DNA of 64,000 nucleotides. Origin: Marinobacter sp. ATCH36 (GTDB lineage: Bacteria; Pseudomonadota; Gammaproteobacteria; Pseudomonadales; Oleiphilaceae). Below the pieces are notes generated by a model. It was not told the DNA's origin and made no database searches. It worked only from the letters and a program-made list of their open reading frames with translations. The position numbers were made by a program, and so were the translations under genes. Shown one piece after another: positions 24,983 through 34,704 of the stretch. Location: positions 186,001 to 250,000 of the forward strand of contig NZ_JAMJPL010000001.1 in the NCBI RefSeq assembly GCF_023555055.1, in the 5' to 3' direction. Positions within the stretch are counted from its first letter, which is position 1; each line of letters begins with the position of its first letter.

Positions 24983-26365
24983 TTACGCCAACAGGTTGTA
25001 TACAAACACCACGGCCACTGCGATCGGGGTTACAAAGCGAATCAGGTTGTACCACAGGGTGAAGCTACCACCCTGCAGCGCCAGATTGCTCTGCAGTGAC
25101 TCCTTAGCCACAAACCAGCCGACAAATATCGCCGTCAACAAGCCAGACAAAGGCAGCATGACGTTAGCGGTGAAGAAGTCGAGCAGGTCGAAAATGGTAT
25201 TGCCTTCGAAGCGCTCGAACATTCCCAGAGGCGCGAAGCCGGACCACTCATTCAGGGACAGGATCGACGCAATACCCAACAGCCAGCAGGCAAGCCCCAC
25301 TATAACGGTACTTCCCGCGCGGCCAAAGATCAGCTTGTCTTCCAGCCATTCCACCACCGGCTCGAGTAGGGAAATGGCGGACGTCCAGGCGGCAAACAGC
25401 AGCAGCACAAAGAACAGGGCGCCAAACACACTGCCCATAGGCATCTGGCCAAACGCCAGCGGCAGTGTCTGGAAGATCAGGCCGGGGCCGGCGCCCGCCT
25501 CCAGGCCATTGGCAAACACCACCGGGAAAATCGCAAGGCCTGCCATCAGCGCAACAACCGTGTCCATGATGGAAACCGTGACCGCGGTGCGCCCGATCGA
25601 CACGTCATCGCCAAGATAGGAGCCATAGGCCATCATGATGGCCATACCCAGACTCAGGGTGAAGAACGCATGGCCAAGGGCAACCAGCACACCGTCCACC
25701 GTCAGAGCACTGAAATCAGGGGTAAACAGAAAGGACACCGCCTCGCCAAAGTGGCCGGTGGTGGTGGCATAGCCAACCGCGACGAGTAGCAGCACGAACA
25801 GCGCCGGCATCAGAATGGTGACGGCACGCTCCAGGCCGGATTTGAGGCCACGAGCCACTACAAAGATGACAAGCGCCATAAAAATAGAATGCCAGATCAA
25901 CAGCGTAATCGGGCTCGCCAGCAGACCACCAAAAAGCTCACCAATTGCATCAGCGCTCTGGCCGGTAAAATCACCCATGGCGGCATGGCCGACATAGGAG
26001 GCAGCCCAGCCGCCGATGACCGAATAAAAGGACAGAATAATAAATGCGGCCAGCACACCCACAATGGCCGATATTCGCCACGCTGGCGAAGCCAGGTTGC
26101 GCTCGGCCACCAGACGGAAACTGGTTATGGGATTATGCCGGCCATTACGGCCGATAAATACTTCCGCCATCATGATGGGAATACCCACAATGGCAATACA
26201 CAGCAGATAAACCAGTACGAAGGCGCCACCGCCGTTCTCACCGGTTACATAGGGGAACTTCCAGATATTGCCCAGCCCGACGGCCGAACCGGTCGCAGCC
26301 AGGATAAAGGCCATCCGGGAGGACCACAGGCCACGATGGACCGGATTGGATTTTGACTCAGTCAT
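24983..26365 (-). CDS. Sodium-dependent transporter, neurotransmitter:sodium symporter (SNF) family
   Basis: This 460-aa protein has about eleven to twelve membrane segments in the LeuT fold. The N-terminal signature WSSRMAFILAATGSAVGLGNIWKFPYVTGENGGGAFVLVYLL holds the sodium- and substrate-binding unwound region of TM1. Bacterial members import amino acids with sodium. The ATG at 26365 follows AGGATGAAACC. The convergent secreted-protein gene ends in a shared terminator. The 155-bp region upstream (26366-26520) holds two hairpins and presumably its promoter. Substrate is unknown. Confidence 0.93.
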   Translation of the reverse strand: MTESKSNPVHRGLWSSRMAFILAATGSAVGLGNIWKFPYVTGENGGGAFVLVYLLCIAIVGIPIMMAEVFIGRNGRHNPITSFRLVAERNLASPAWRISAIVGVLAAFIILSFYSVIGGWAASYVGHAAMGDFTGQSADAIGELFGGLLASPITLLIWHSIFMALVIFVVARGLKSGLERAVTILMPALFVLLLVAVGYATTTGHFGEAVSFLFTPDFSALTVDGVLVALGHAFFTLSLGMAIMMAYGSYLGDDVSIGRTAVTVSIMDTVVALMAGLAIFPVVFANGLEAGAGPGLIFQTLPLAFGQMPMGSVFGALFFVLLLFAAWTSAISLLEPVVEWLEDKLIFGRAGSTVIVGLACWLLGIASILSLNEWSGFAPLGMFERFEGNTIFDLLDFFTANVMLPLSGLLTAIFVGWFVAKESLQSNLALQGGSFTLWYNLIRFVTPIAVAVVFVYNLLA

Positions 26366-26412
26366 GGTTTCATCCTGTGCTTGTCGCTGATGAATCGAGT
26401 TCGAGAGGCATG

Positions 26413-26486
26413 CTGAAGACGTGCTTCAGCTATTGGGGCGGGATTTTGCCAGCAGTAGGCACAGGATGCCAGTGGACAGTGGCATC
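26413..26486. repeat. Two short hairpins between the symporter and the chemoreceptor
   Basis: GCTGAAG/CTTCAGC (26413-26431) and GATGCCA/TGGCATC (26465-26486) are perfect 7-bp stems. They lie just downstream of the chemoreceptor stop and upstream of the symporter start on the minus strand. They probably end the chemoreceptor transcript. Confidence 0.45.
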
Positions 26487-26520
26487 GGCTCACGTCTGCA
26501 GCCGGCGCCGGTGTCACTAA

Positions 26521-28098
26521 CTAGCCGTTTTTACTGACGAAGCGGGAAACCAGGTCTTTCAGGCCCCGGGACATGTTACTCAGATAGTCGCTGCTTTCTT
26601 TGGCAGATTCGGCCCTCTGGTTACTGTGATCCGCGAGCTCGGCAATATTGACGATCTGATGGTTGATCTCCTCAGACACCTGGCTCTGTTCCTCGAACGC
26701 CGCTGACATGCTGATAAAGCTGTCGGAAATGTCCTGTATCGAAGACACAATTTCCTGCAGTGACGTTTCAGCCTCGCGCACCTTGGTCAGGCCTTTGCCA
26801 GCATCCTGCTCTCCCTCACGGGTTGCCTGAACGGCTTCCGCAACCTGGTCTCGGAAGTCGTCAATAACGTGCTGAATACGCACCGTGGAATCCCGGGTGC
26901 GACGGGCTAGAGACCTTACTTCGTCCGCTACCACGGCAAAGCCACGCCCCTGCTCGCCGGCACGAGCGGCTTCAATAGCCGCATTCAGCGCCAGCAGGTT
27001 GGTCTGTTCTGCAATGTCTGAAATCAGGCTCGCTGCCTCGCCAATACTTTCAGTGGAAGCTCCGAGTTTTTCAATCGCGGTACCGATCCCGTTTACCCGG
27101 GTAACCAGCTGTTCAATTGCAGTCAGTGCCTCGCCGCTGCGCTTGCTGCCGCTCGCTGCCAGTCGGTTGGTTTCGTCTGCCACCCGGGCGTTCGCGTTTA
27201 CGGTCTCGGTAACCTCCTGAATAGACGCCGTCATCTCATTCACCGCCGACGCCGTCTGATCCGTCTCGGCCTGCTGTTTGGCGATTGCGTCAGCACCATC
27301 ATTGATATAGCCGTGGCTGATCCTGGCCTGCTCGTAGAGCAATTCCGCCTGGTCATCAATACGCGCAAGAGCGGTACGAATCCGCGCCTTCTCACTCATA
27401 ATCAGCATGGCCAGTTGCGAAAACAGACCGGTCTCGTCGCTGTAAGTTCTGGCCACAACAGCGTCACGGAAGGCGTCCGGGCGCAAGTCCAGCAACTTTT
27501 GCAGGCGGCCGGTGACCGATCTGAACGTCAGGCCAGCGGCCAAGGCATGGACCACCACAATAACGCCGGCGACCAGCCAGGTATTGCCAAGGGTGGTCAG
27601 TGCTACAAGACTCAGAATCAGGGAGAAAACAAATGGCCACCCAGAACTGAACACGGAGATCAGCCGGCTCTGAAACCCGACTGCGCTCGCTCCTGTGGAC
27701 AACCTGGTGTAAAGCTTTTCCGCCCGGGCCACCTGTTCACGAGTCGGGGCGACCCGCACGGATTCGTAACCGGTCATCTTTCCGTTTTCGAGAATGGGCG
27801 TTACGTAAGCGCTTACCCAGTAATGGTCTCCGGATTTGGCCCGGTTCTTGACCACACCCATCCAAGGCTTTCCCGCCTTGAGATATTCCCACATGCCCTT
27901 GAAAACCGCCGGGGGCATATCCGGATGACGTATCACGTTGTGCGGCTGCCCGATCAGCTCTTCTCTTGAAAAACCGCTGATATCAACGAACTCATCGTTG
28001 CAGTAGGTGATCACGCCGCGAGGATCAGTGGTGGTAATAAGACGTCCACCTTCGCGCATTTTTACTTCACGCTGGGTAACGGGGAGATTTTTACGCAT
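26521..28098 (-). CDS. aer: PAS-containing methyl-accepting chemotaxis protein, Aer-like energy sensor
   Basis: This 525-aa receptor has an N-terminal PAS domain (about 20-120; [46 protein letters not shown]) of the FAD-binding Aer type. Two closely spaced membrane segments (about 155-200) follow, then a HAMP-like segment and a signalling domain with the conserved tip [41 protein letters not shown]. Aer senses redox state through FAD and steers swimming through CheA/CheW. There is no periplasmic ligand domain. A sequence close to the FliA consensus lies upstream at 28169-28195, consistent with late flagellar-class expression. FAD binding itself is inferred. Confidence 0.92.
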   Translation of the reverse strand: MRKNLPVTQREVKMREGGRLITTTDPRGVITYCNDEFVDISGFSREELIGQPHNVIRHPDMPPAVFKGMWEYLKAGKPWMGVVKNRAKSGDHYWVSAYVTPILENGKMTGYESVRVAPTREQVARAEKLYTRLSTGASAVGFQSRLISVFSSGWPFVFSLILSLVALTTLGNTWLVAGVIVVVHALAAGLTFRSVTGRLQKLLDLRPDAFRDAVVARTYSDETGLFSQLAMLIMSEKARIRTALARIDDQAELLYEQARISHGYINDGADAIAKQQAETDQTASAVNEMTASIQEVTETVNANARVADETNRLAASGSKRSGEALTAIEQLVTRVNGIGTAIEKLGASTESIGEAASLISDIAEQTNLLALNAAIEAARAGEQGRGFAVVADEVRSLARRTRDSTVRIQHVIDDFRDQVAEAVQATREGEQDAGKGLTKVREAETSLQEIVSSIQDISDSFISMSAAFEEQSQVSEEINHQIVNIAELADHSNQRAESAKESSDYLSNMSRGLKDLVSRFVSKNG

Positions 28099-28168
28099 AA
28101 ATTCTGAAGTCCCGGCCTGGCCATCCCCGATTTCGGTATGGCGAATATTGCAACAGTAAGCCTAGACC

Positions 28169-28195
28169 CTATCGGCAAGCTTAAGTAAAACTGAA
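28169..28195 (-). promoter_or_regulatory. Sigma-28 (FliA)-type promoter for the Aer-like receptor
   Basis: On the minus strand TTCAGTTT, an 11-base spacer and GCCGATAG match the E. coli FliA consensus TAAAGTTT-N11-GCCGATAA at 13 of 16 positions, with exact spacing. The -10 element ends about 70 bp before the start at 28098. The -35 element ends just before the 3' end of the EamA gene. Confidence 0.75.
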
Positions 28196-28196
28196 G

Positions 28197-29063
28197 TTAA
28201 ACCGCCAGCCGCGCCCGCGGATGAAAGCGGGCGTTCAGCCACAGGGACAAGGCAATAACGCCGCCCCCAATAGCCAGCCGCAGTAGATCCGCATCCCGGT
28301 TCCAGATCAACAGATTGACCAGCAGTCCGGCGGGCACCAGCACGTTGTTCATGATCGCCAGAGTGCCGGCGTCCACGTGGCATGCACCCCGGTTCCAGAG
28401 GAAAAGTCCCGCGCCGGAAGCCGCGAGGCCCAGCCAGGCAAGAATGCCCCACTGCAGGGACGTTGTTGGCAGGCGGCTGGCGTCGCCGAATATCAGGAAA
28501 GATGGCAAAGCGATGATCAACGCGCCGAAGAAGAAGTAGCCGAAGGTTCGGTACGCCGGCACATCGGTGGGGAACCGCATCATGGTGTGCTTGTAACCTA
28601 CCTGGCCCGCTGCAAAGGTGAAATTGGCCACCTGAAGCAACAGGAAACCGGTGATAAAGCCCTGGCTGAGGCCGTCGTAGCGGATAATACCCGCACCAAG
28701 GGTGGCAACCGCTGCAGCCACCAGGGCAAATGGAGAAAACCGGCGGTAAAGTGCATCGTCAATCAGGGTGACATACAGGGGCGTGAAGATTGTAAACAGC
28801 AGAACTTCCGGCACGGTCAGGTAGCTGAATGAACGGTAAAGGCATAAATAGGTGATGCCGAACTGCAGCATGCCGGTCACCAGTACACCCAGCTTTAACC
28901 CACCGGGCACACCACGCCAGCGGGTCAGGGGCAGAAACACCAGGGCCGCAAGCACTACCCGGGTCAATACCGCAAAATCGCTGTCTACATGCCCGGCCAG
29001 AAACTCGCCGATCAGGCTGAAGGAAAACGCCCACAGAATCGTTACAAAAATCAGAAGACCCAT
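28197..29063 (-). CDS. EamA/DMT-superfamily transporter
   Basis: This 288-aa protein has ten predicted membrane helices in two repeated halves, as in drug/metabolite transporters. The N terminus LIFVTILWAFSFSLIGEFLAG shows the W-x-F-S pattern of EamA repeat 1. The second half begins near GWAxxGxG-like residues around 150-170. These proteins usually export amino acids or metabolites. It ends 98 bp before the chemoreceptor start in the same direction and is divergent from the MATE gene at 29243. Substrate cannot be inferred. Confidence 0.9.
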   Translation of the reverse strand: MGLLIFVTILWAFSFSLIGEFLAGHVDSDFAVLTRVVLAALVFLPLTRWRGVPGGLKLGVLVTGMLQFGITYLCLYRSFSYLTVPEVLLFTIFTPLYVTLIDDALYRRFSPFALVAAAVATLGAGIIRYDGLSQGFITGFLLLQVANFTFAAGQVGYKHTMMRFPTDVPAYRTFGYFFFGALIIALPSFLIFGDASRLPTTSLQWGILAWLGLAASGAGLFLWNRGACHVDAGTLAIMNNVLVPAGLLVNLLIWNRDADLLRLAIGGGVIALSLWLNARFHPRARLAV

Positions 29064-29242
29064 GCCACCGCACCTGAGGTTGTGATTGATATTAAGGTTG
29101 ATAGGAGCGGCACTTTACTCCGTACTCCCTGGGCATGTACACCGGCCACGGAAACACCCTATGCCACCTGTAACCGGGAATAGGGTACCATCGCGCGTTC
29201 CTGATCAATTCCGTTTCATTTTCAAACCAGGCACGCGATTCC

Positions 29243-30634
29243 ATGGATGAAGTCCACCAGCCGTTACCAGAAGTCCGCCAGCCACTGGTTCAGCGAACGC
29301 TGACAGAATGGCGCACGCTGGCCATTCTGGGCGGCCCGATTCTGATCGCCCAGGTGGCACAGATGGCCAACGGCGTTATCGACACAGTGATGGCCGGCCA
29401 CGCCAGTGCCGAAGATCTGGCCGCGGTGGGTATCGGCAGCAGCCTGTGGATGCCGGTTTTTCTGTTCTTCATGGGGCTTCTGGGCGCTCTGCAGCCAATC
29501 ATTTCCGGCTATAACGGCGCCCGTACTCTGGAAAAGATCATGCCGGCCACCTGGCAGGGCCTGTACATTGCGGCGGGCGGCTCGGTGATCATGATCCTGC
29601 TGCTGACCAACGTTCATCCGGTACTCAGTGCGCTGAACCTGGAAGCCAATACCGCCCGGATCAGCCAGGGTTACCTGGATGCGTTTGCCTGGGGCATTCC
29701 TGCCATGCTGCTGATGATGGCACTGCGCGGCCTGACGGACGGGCTGGGGCATACCCGGGTAATCATGGCATTTTCGGTACTGGGCACCCTGATCAACCTG
29801 CCACTGAACTACATACTCATCTACGGCAAGCTCGGGCTCCCGGCCATGGGCGGTATTGGCTGTGGCTGGGCTACGTCAATATCCAATGCGGTGGCCGCCA
29901 TTGCCCTGCTGGCTTACCTCAACCGCAGCGCTGTCTACCGCCGGTTTCACCTGCTTGCAGACTGGGCAAAGCCGAACGCCGAGGGCATACGCTATATTCT
30001 GCGCCTGGGCGTTCCCATAGGCTTTACCATCTTTGTGGAAGCCAGCATGTTCTCGGTAATTGCCCTGTTCCTGGCGCCCCTGGGGCCGGTGATCGTGGCA
30101 GGGCATCAGATTGCGCTGAATGTGGTCTCGCTGTTGTTCATGCTACCACTGAGCATCGGTATGGCGCTGACCTTGCGGGTAAGTTTTCTCGTTGGTGCCC
30201 GAGCACCGGACACTGCCAGGCTCATTGCTCGCAGTTCGCTGATTCTGTCGTCGGCTGTGGCGCTGGCATTTGCCATCCTGCTGTTTGTCTTTGCCGACGG
30301 CATTGCAGCGCTGTACACCAGTGATGCGGATGTGCGGGCCGTGACTGTCACGCTGCTGGTGTACGCCGCCTTCTTCCAGATCGCCGATGTTATCCAGGTA
30401 ACCTGCATCAGTGCCCTGAGGGGCTACAAGGACACCAGCATTCCCATGTTCATCATGCTGTTTTCGTTCTGGGGGGTTGGTTTGCCGTTGGGCTGGGTGT
30501 TGACCTTTACCGACTGGCTTTTGCCCAGCATGGGTGCCGCCGGTTTCTGGGTGGGTCTGACAGGTGGTCTGGCATCCGCCAGCATTTTACTGGGGTTACG
30601 TCTGTTCCTGTTCGCGCCGGAACCGGAACAGTAA
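29243..30634 (+). CDS. MATE-family multidrug/cation exporter (NorM-like)
   Basis: This 463-aa protein with about twelve helices has the MatE duplication: GPILIAQVAQMANGVIDTVMAGHASAEDLAAVGIGSSLW in the first half and LRLGVPIGFTIFVEASMFSVIALFLAPLGPVIVAGHQIALNV in the second. NorM-type pumps expel cationic compounds in exchange for sodium or protons. The ATG follows AGGCACG, a modest ribosome-binding site. The 179-bp divergent region 29064-29242 has no gene. It converges with the diguanylate cyclase gene, 5 bp between the stops. Confidence 0.94.
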   Translation: MDEVHQPLPEVRQPLVQRTLTEWRTLAILGGPILIAQVAQMANGVIDTVMAGHASAEDLAAVGIGSSLWMPVFLFFMGLLGALQPIISGYNGARTLEKIMPATWQGLYIAAGGSVIMILLLTNVHPVLSALNLEANTARISQGYLDAFAWGIPAMLLMMALRGLTDGLGHTRVIMAFSVLGTLINLPLNYILIYGKLGLPAMGGIGCGWATSISNAVAAIALLAYLNRSAVYRRFHLLADWAKPNAEGIRYILRLGVPIGFTIFVEASMFSVIALFLAPLGPVIVAGHQIALNVVSLLFMLPLSIGMALTLRVSFLVGARAPDTARLIARSSLILSSAVALAFAILLFVFADGIAALYTSDADVRAVTVTLLVYAAFFQIADVIQVTCISALRGYKDTSIPMFIMLFSFWGVGLPLGWVLTFTDWLLPSMGAAGFWVGLTGGLASASILLGLRLFLFAPEPEQ

Positions 30635-30639
30635 AACCG

Positions 30640-31650
30640 TCAGGCGGTCTCTGCCGGTGACTCCAGGGCAACTGCATCTTCTGCGTAGACAATCTGATCC
30701 CGCCCACTGGCCTTGGCTTCGTAAAGTGCCGCATCCGCCCTCGCCAGCCAGGTGTCAGGATCTTCGCCAATGTTCAACAGGGCAACACCGAACGAAGCCG
30801 TAACCTGCCCGCCCGGATGTTTCAGAAACTTGTGCATAATGTGTTGCAGGTTGTGCATCACCGCCCTGAGCCCGGTCTGATCCACACCGCTCATCAGCAG
30901 CACGAATTCCTCACCGCCAAAACGGAACAACTGGTCGGATTTACGAACATTCCGTTCAATCAATGCCACCATTTCCGTCAGCACTTCATCCCCCACGCTG
31001 TGACCGTACTCATCGTTGACCTTTTTGAAGTGATCAATATCCAGCAGCACCAGTGCATAGGAAATCCCCGTTCTGGCCGCGCTGGCGGCTGCCATCGCCA
31101 GCTCTTCGTCCATCGAGCGTCGATTCTTTACGCCGGTCAGGGGATCAACGGTCGCCAGGTGTTCCAGGCGTTCACGCTGGTTTTCGTTACGATGAGCGAA
31201 GACGAAAGCGCAACAGCTGACGACAATCGCGGTGGCTGCGAATGACCACATTTGCACCGTGGAACTGAAGGCAACACCGTGAACGATCAGTGCCACCACA
31301 GCAGCGAGGTTTATGAAAATGGCGTACCGCGACTCGGTAAGGAAGAAGCTGGTCACCAGGCAAGGGAACAGCCAGAACAGCCCTGGCTCCCCGACAACAG
31401 CCCCAACGGCAACTGCACCACCAGAGGCAACGACCGCCATGGCAAATCCCGTGCGGGCCGTATCACCCGTCACCCAGGCGTAAATCATACCCGCCGTGAT
31501 GGCGAGCATGATCGTCAGGTCAATGATGCCTGCCACCATATTGCCCTGTACAAACCGCATCACCGCAAATGGGCTGATCCCCAGAATAGCGCTGATACCC
31601 AGCAGGGTAATAATGGAGAGCCTGAAGTCAGTTTTCAGACGATAGAGCAT
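30640..31650 (-). CDS. Membrane diguanylate cyclase (GGDEF)
   Basis: This 336-aa protein has about five to six N-terminal membrane helices (residues about 10-170, MASE-like) and a C-terminal GGDEF domain. The active-site motif is RFGGEEFVLLMSG (GGEEF) with the upstream D-x-D-H metal segment LLDIDHFKKVNDEYGHSVGDEVL. It should make c-di-GMP from GTP at the inner membrane. No inhibitory RxxD is evident directly before GGEEF. The start is uncertain: ATG 31650 is used, TTG 31674 is an alternative. It is divergent from the signalling operon at 31961. Confidence 0.9.
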   Translation of the reverse strand: MLYRLKTDFRLSIITLLGISAILGISPFAVMRFVQGNMVAGIIDLTIMLAITAGMIYAWVTGDTARTGFAMAVVASGGAVAVGAVVGEPGLFWLFPCLVTSFFLTESRYAIFINLAAVVALIVHGVAFSSTVQMWSFAATAIVVSCCAFVFAHRNENQRERLEHLATVDPLTGVKNRRSMDEELAMAAASAARTGISYALVLLDIDHFKKVNDEYGHSVGDEVLTEMVALIERNVRKSDQLFRFGGEEFVLLMSGVDQTGLRAVMHNLQHIMHKFLKHPGGQVTASFGVALLNIGEDPDTWLARADAALYEAKASGRDQIVYAEDAVALESPAETA

Positions 31651-31825
31651 GATTAGTGTATGTACTCCGACCAAAGTCTTATTAGCAAACTATCATAGCT
31701 CAAAATCCGATCAGTGAACGTGCGCTCAACAACATTTAACAAACATGCCATTTTTTGCTCACTTTTAGAAACATATTTCCAGAAATAACCGGATAACATG
31801 GATACTTCGGATACCAAACGTAACG

Positions 31826-31852
31826 TTGAAAGGCGACCAAAACCACTATACT
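31826..31852 (+). promoter_or_regulatory. Possible sigma-70 promoter for the signalling operon
   Basis: TTGAAA and TATACT occur with a 15-base spacer in the AT-rich divergent region 31651-31900. The spacing is short, so the assignment is weak. The remainder of this 250-bp region shows no gene. Confidence 0.25.
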
Positions 31853-31960
31853 CAAACCGCGCATAAAAAATTAAAACTATATCCCGATTAAACGTATTGC
31901 ATGTCACTTCAAGCTGGCTTTTCCGGAATCCCGGAGCAATCCGCAAAACGGACTATCATT

Positions 31961-32824
31961 ATGTCGGACATAAACGCCAGACCATCAGAGCAGGAGCGGC
32001 TAAACGCCAGACTGGAGCAGGCAAACCGGCAGTTGCTGCAGTCAGAAAAGCTTGCTGCCATTGGCCAGTTGGCCGCAGGGGTGGCCCATGAGATCAACAA
32101 CCCCGTGGGTTATGTCTATTCCAACCTGCAAAGCCTTGGTACCTACCTGGAAGATCTGTTCAGATTAACGGATGCAGTAGGCGGTGGAGCTTCGTTGGAC
32201 GACCTGAGTGCCATTAAAAAGAATATAGATTACAGCTTTCTGAAAGATGACCTTAAAGATCTTCTGGCGGAATCCCGGGAAGGAATTGAGCGGGTAAAAA
32301 CCATCATTTCAGCGATGAAGGATTTCTCCTACATTGAGGACGAAGAATTCAAACCGGCTGATCTGCATCGAGGCATTGAAACCACCCTCAACGTGGTCAA
32401 CAACGAGTTGAAATACAAAGCCACTGTGGTCCGGGAGTTTGGCGACCTGCCAGAAGTGGAGTGCATTAGTTCCCAGATCAACCAGGTGGTCATGAACCTG
32501 CTGGTCAACGCTGCCCACGCCATCGACGATTTTGGCGAGATCATTATCCGCACCCGCTGCCACTGCAATTGGGCGATCGTTGAAGTAGAGGACAATGGCA
32601 AGGGTATCGCCGAGGAAAACCTGCACCGGATTTTCGAGCCTTTTTTCACCACCAAACCGGTGGGCAAGGGCACTGGCCTGGGACTGTCCCTGTCTTTTAA
32701 CATCGTTCAGAAGCACAACGGCAATATCACGGCCGAGCAGGCTTCCAGCGGCAAGGGCACCTGTTTCCGCATATCGCTGCCAGTGAAACAGCCAGAGGCT
32801 TCAGCGGATAACGAGCAGGGCTGA
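31961..32824 (+). CDS. Soluble sensor histidine kinase (HisKA-HATPase, no input domain)
   Basis: This protein of about 287 aa begins with a coiled-coil stretch ([21 protein letters not shown]) followed at once by the phosphoacceptor motif [17 protein letters not shown] (His near residue 43). The C-terminal ATPase has [22 protein letters not shown] and [13 protein letters not shown]. There is no membrane segment or PAS domain, so the signal must come from a partner. The start is uncertain: ATG 31901 adds 20 unpromising residues. Two bases separate its stop from the next gene, a response regulator. The kinase at 35366 is a paralogue. Confidence 0.88.
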   Translation: MSDINARPSEQERLNARLEQANRQLLQSEKLAAIGQLAAGVAHEINNPVGYVYSNLQSLGTYLEDLFRLTDAVGGGASLDDLSAIKKNIDYSFLKDDLKDLLAESREGIERVKTIISAMKDFSYIEDEEFKPADLHRGIETTLNVVNNELKYKATVVREFGDLPEVECISSQINQVVMNLLVNAAHAIDDFGEIIIRTRCHCNWAIVEVEDNGKGIAEENLHRIFEPFFTTKPVGKGTGLGLSLSFNIVQKHNGNITAEQASSGKGTCFRISLPVKQPEASADNEQG

Positions 32825-32826
32825 CC

Positions 32827-34173
32827 ATGGCAGAGTCTCTTCCCTCCAACGCCAGCCTGCTACTGGTGGATGACGAAGAAAATATCCTCCGCAGCCTGAA
32901 ACGGGTACTCCGCAAGGAGCCCTACGACATCCGCACCGCCGCATCCGGAGAGGAAGCGTTGGCATTGCTGAATGACCAGAAATTCGACCTGGTCATTTCA
33001 GATGCCCGTATGCCCGGTATGGACGGCCCAACCCTGCTGTCCGAGATCAAGAAAAAGTGGCCCTGGTGTATTCGCATCCTGCTTACCGGTTACACCGACA
33101 TCAACTCCACCATCAAGGCCATCAATGACGGCCAGATATACCGCTACATCAGCAAGCCCTGGGACGACGAAGAGCTGAAACTGGTGATTCGCCAGGCGCT
33201 GGCATTCCAGTATTCGGAACGTCGCCGGTTGGCTCTTGAGAAACTGACCCGTAAACAGAACAAGGAGCTACAGGCACTCAACGCCAGCCTGGAAGATAAG
33301 GTTCAGGCCCGCACCGAGGAACTGAAAGAAACCGCAGACATGCTGGATGTCGCCTATAAAGAGCTGAAACGCAGTTACGTCACCGCCACTGAAGTGTTCT
33401 CCACACTGATCAACAAGCGGCTGCCTGCGGATCGCCAGCCCAATGCCAAGGTGATTGCCCTGGTTAGGGCCTATGCCGAATACCACCATCTTGACGAAGA
33501 CCTCTCACGGGACCTGTATATGGCGGCTGCCCTTTACAACCTGGGCAAGCTCAGCTGGCCCGATGAGTTGTTCAAGGCCCCTTCCGACCTGCTAACAAAA
33601 CAGCAGCGGCTGGAATACCTGAAATACCCGGTGAACAGTGAACAGCTGTTGATGGCTCTGGAACCACTGAAGGAAACCGCCCGGATCATCCGCCATCATC
33701 AGGAAAAGTGGAACGGTTACGGTGTACCGGAACGGCTTGAAGGCAGCGACATTCCCCTGGGTTCCCGCATCCTGAGGCTCGCAGTGGATTTTATGGAACT
33801 TCAGTATGGCCTGATTCTTGAGCGCAGGGTCTCCAGGGATAACGCACTGAAATTGATCAAGCGCTACAAAGACCGGCTTTACGACCCCGAAATTGCCGAC
33901 CTGTTCCTGGAAGTGTGCATTGAAGTGGCACCCGATGTAGAGCATGAAGATCCGGATATCGCCGCCCTTGACACCCTGCGGCTGAAGGCCGGCATGGTTC
34001 TGGCCCGCAACCTGTACGCCGCCTCTGGCATGCTGTTGCTCAACGAAGGCAAGGAACTCACATCCATGCTGATCGACAAACTGGTGGCGTTCGAGAAAGG
34101 CGAACCGGACGGAACCCGCTATACGGTGTACGTGCACCGCCCGGACGAAGATGAAACGGAGAAAGCATCATGA
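32827..34173 (+). CDS. Response regulator with degenerate HD-GYP output domain
   Basis: This 448-aa protein starts with a receiver domain (LLVDDEENILRSLKRVLR; phosphoacceptor D59 in ISDARMPGMDG; KPWDDEEL). A coiled coil (about 135-180, ELQALNASLEDKVQARTEELKE) and an HD-GYP-like domain (about 190-390) follow, as in RpfG. The HD dyad position reads ALYNLGKL (near residues 231-240) instead of an HDIGK-like motif. The GYP segment reads HHQEKWNGYGVPE (from H290) instead of HHE..DGSGYP. Loss of metal ligands suggests c-di-GMP binding or protein interaction rather than hydrolysis. It overlaps the next receiver gene by 4 bp. Confidence 0.9.
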   Translation: MAESLPSNASLLLVDDEENILRSLKRVLRKEPYDIRTAASGEEALALLNDQKFDLVISDARMPGMDGPTLLSEIKKKWPWCIRILLTGYTDINSTIKAINDGQIYRYISKPWDDEELKLVIRQALAFQYSERRRLALEKLTRKQNKELQALNASLEDKVQARTEELKETADMLDVAYKELKRSYVTATEVFSTLINKRLPADRQPNAKVIALVRAYAEYHHLDEDLSRDLYMAAALYNLGKLSWPDELFKAPSDLLTKQQRLEYLKYPVNSEQLLMALEPLKETARIIRHHQEKWNGYGVPERLEGSDIPLGSRILRLAVDFMELQYGLILERRVSRDNALKLIKRYKDRLYDPEIADLFLEVCIEVAPDVEHEDPDIAALDTLRLKAGMVLARNLYAASGMLLLNEGKELTSMLIDKLVAFEKGEPDGTRYTVYVHRPDEDETEKAS

Positions 34174-34694
34174 TCAAGATCCAGCTGGTGGATGACGAGC
34201 CCAACATTCTCAATGCCCTCAAGCGACTGCTGCGCCCCCACGGCTGGGAAATTCATGCCTTCGATAATGTAGAGGCGGCACTGGGCGGGCTGATGGAGCA
34301 CAATTATGCGGTCATCATATCCGATTACCAGATGCCCACTGTCGATGGTGTGACCTATCTGCAGTTTGCCAAGCAGCGCCAGCCCAATGCCATGCGCCTG
34401 GTATTGAGTGCTTACGGGGACCGCAACTCCATGATCAAGGCCATCAACCAGGCGGAAGTCTACCGTTACCTGTCCAAACCCTGGGACGACTACGAAGTGG
34501 TGGCTGCCATCCAATCCGCAATTGATATCTACCAATTGAAATCCGAGAACCAGCGCCTGCTGGATGAAGTCCACGCGCAGCGGCAGATGATCAGGGCTCG
34601 TGAGCAGGAATTGCTGCGGCTGGAGAAGGACAACCCGGGCATCACCCGCGTGCAACGGGATGTCGACGGCTCTGTTCTGATCGGCGACCAATAA
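34170..34694 (+). CDS. Response regulator receiver protein with C-terminal coiled coil
   Basis: This 174-aa protein is a receiver domain (QLVDDEPNILNALKRLLR; D52 in ISDYQMPTVDG; SKPWDDYEV) plus a short helical tail (about 125-174, SENQRLLDEVHAQRQMIRAREQELLRLEKD). There is no DNA-binding output. The tail is charged and likely helical, suited to binding a partner. It resembles the receivers at 32827, 36533 and the C terminus of 42870. The gene overlaps its upstream neighbour by 4 bp and precedes the GTPase by 10 bp. Confidence 0.88.
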   Translation: MIKIQLVDDEPNILNALKRLLRPHGWEIHAFDNVEAALGGLMEHNYAVIISDYQMPTVDGVTYLQFAKQRQPNAMRLVLSAYGDRNSMIKAINQAEVYRYLSKPWDDYEVVAAIQSAIDIYQLKSENQRLLDEVHAQRQMIRAREQELLRLEKDNPGITRVQRDVDGSVLIGDQ

Positions 34695-34704
34695 AGAGGT
34701 TTTG

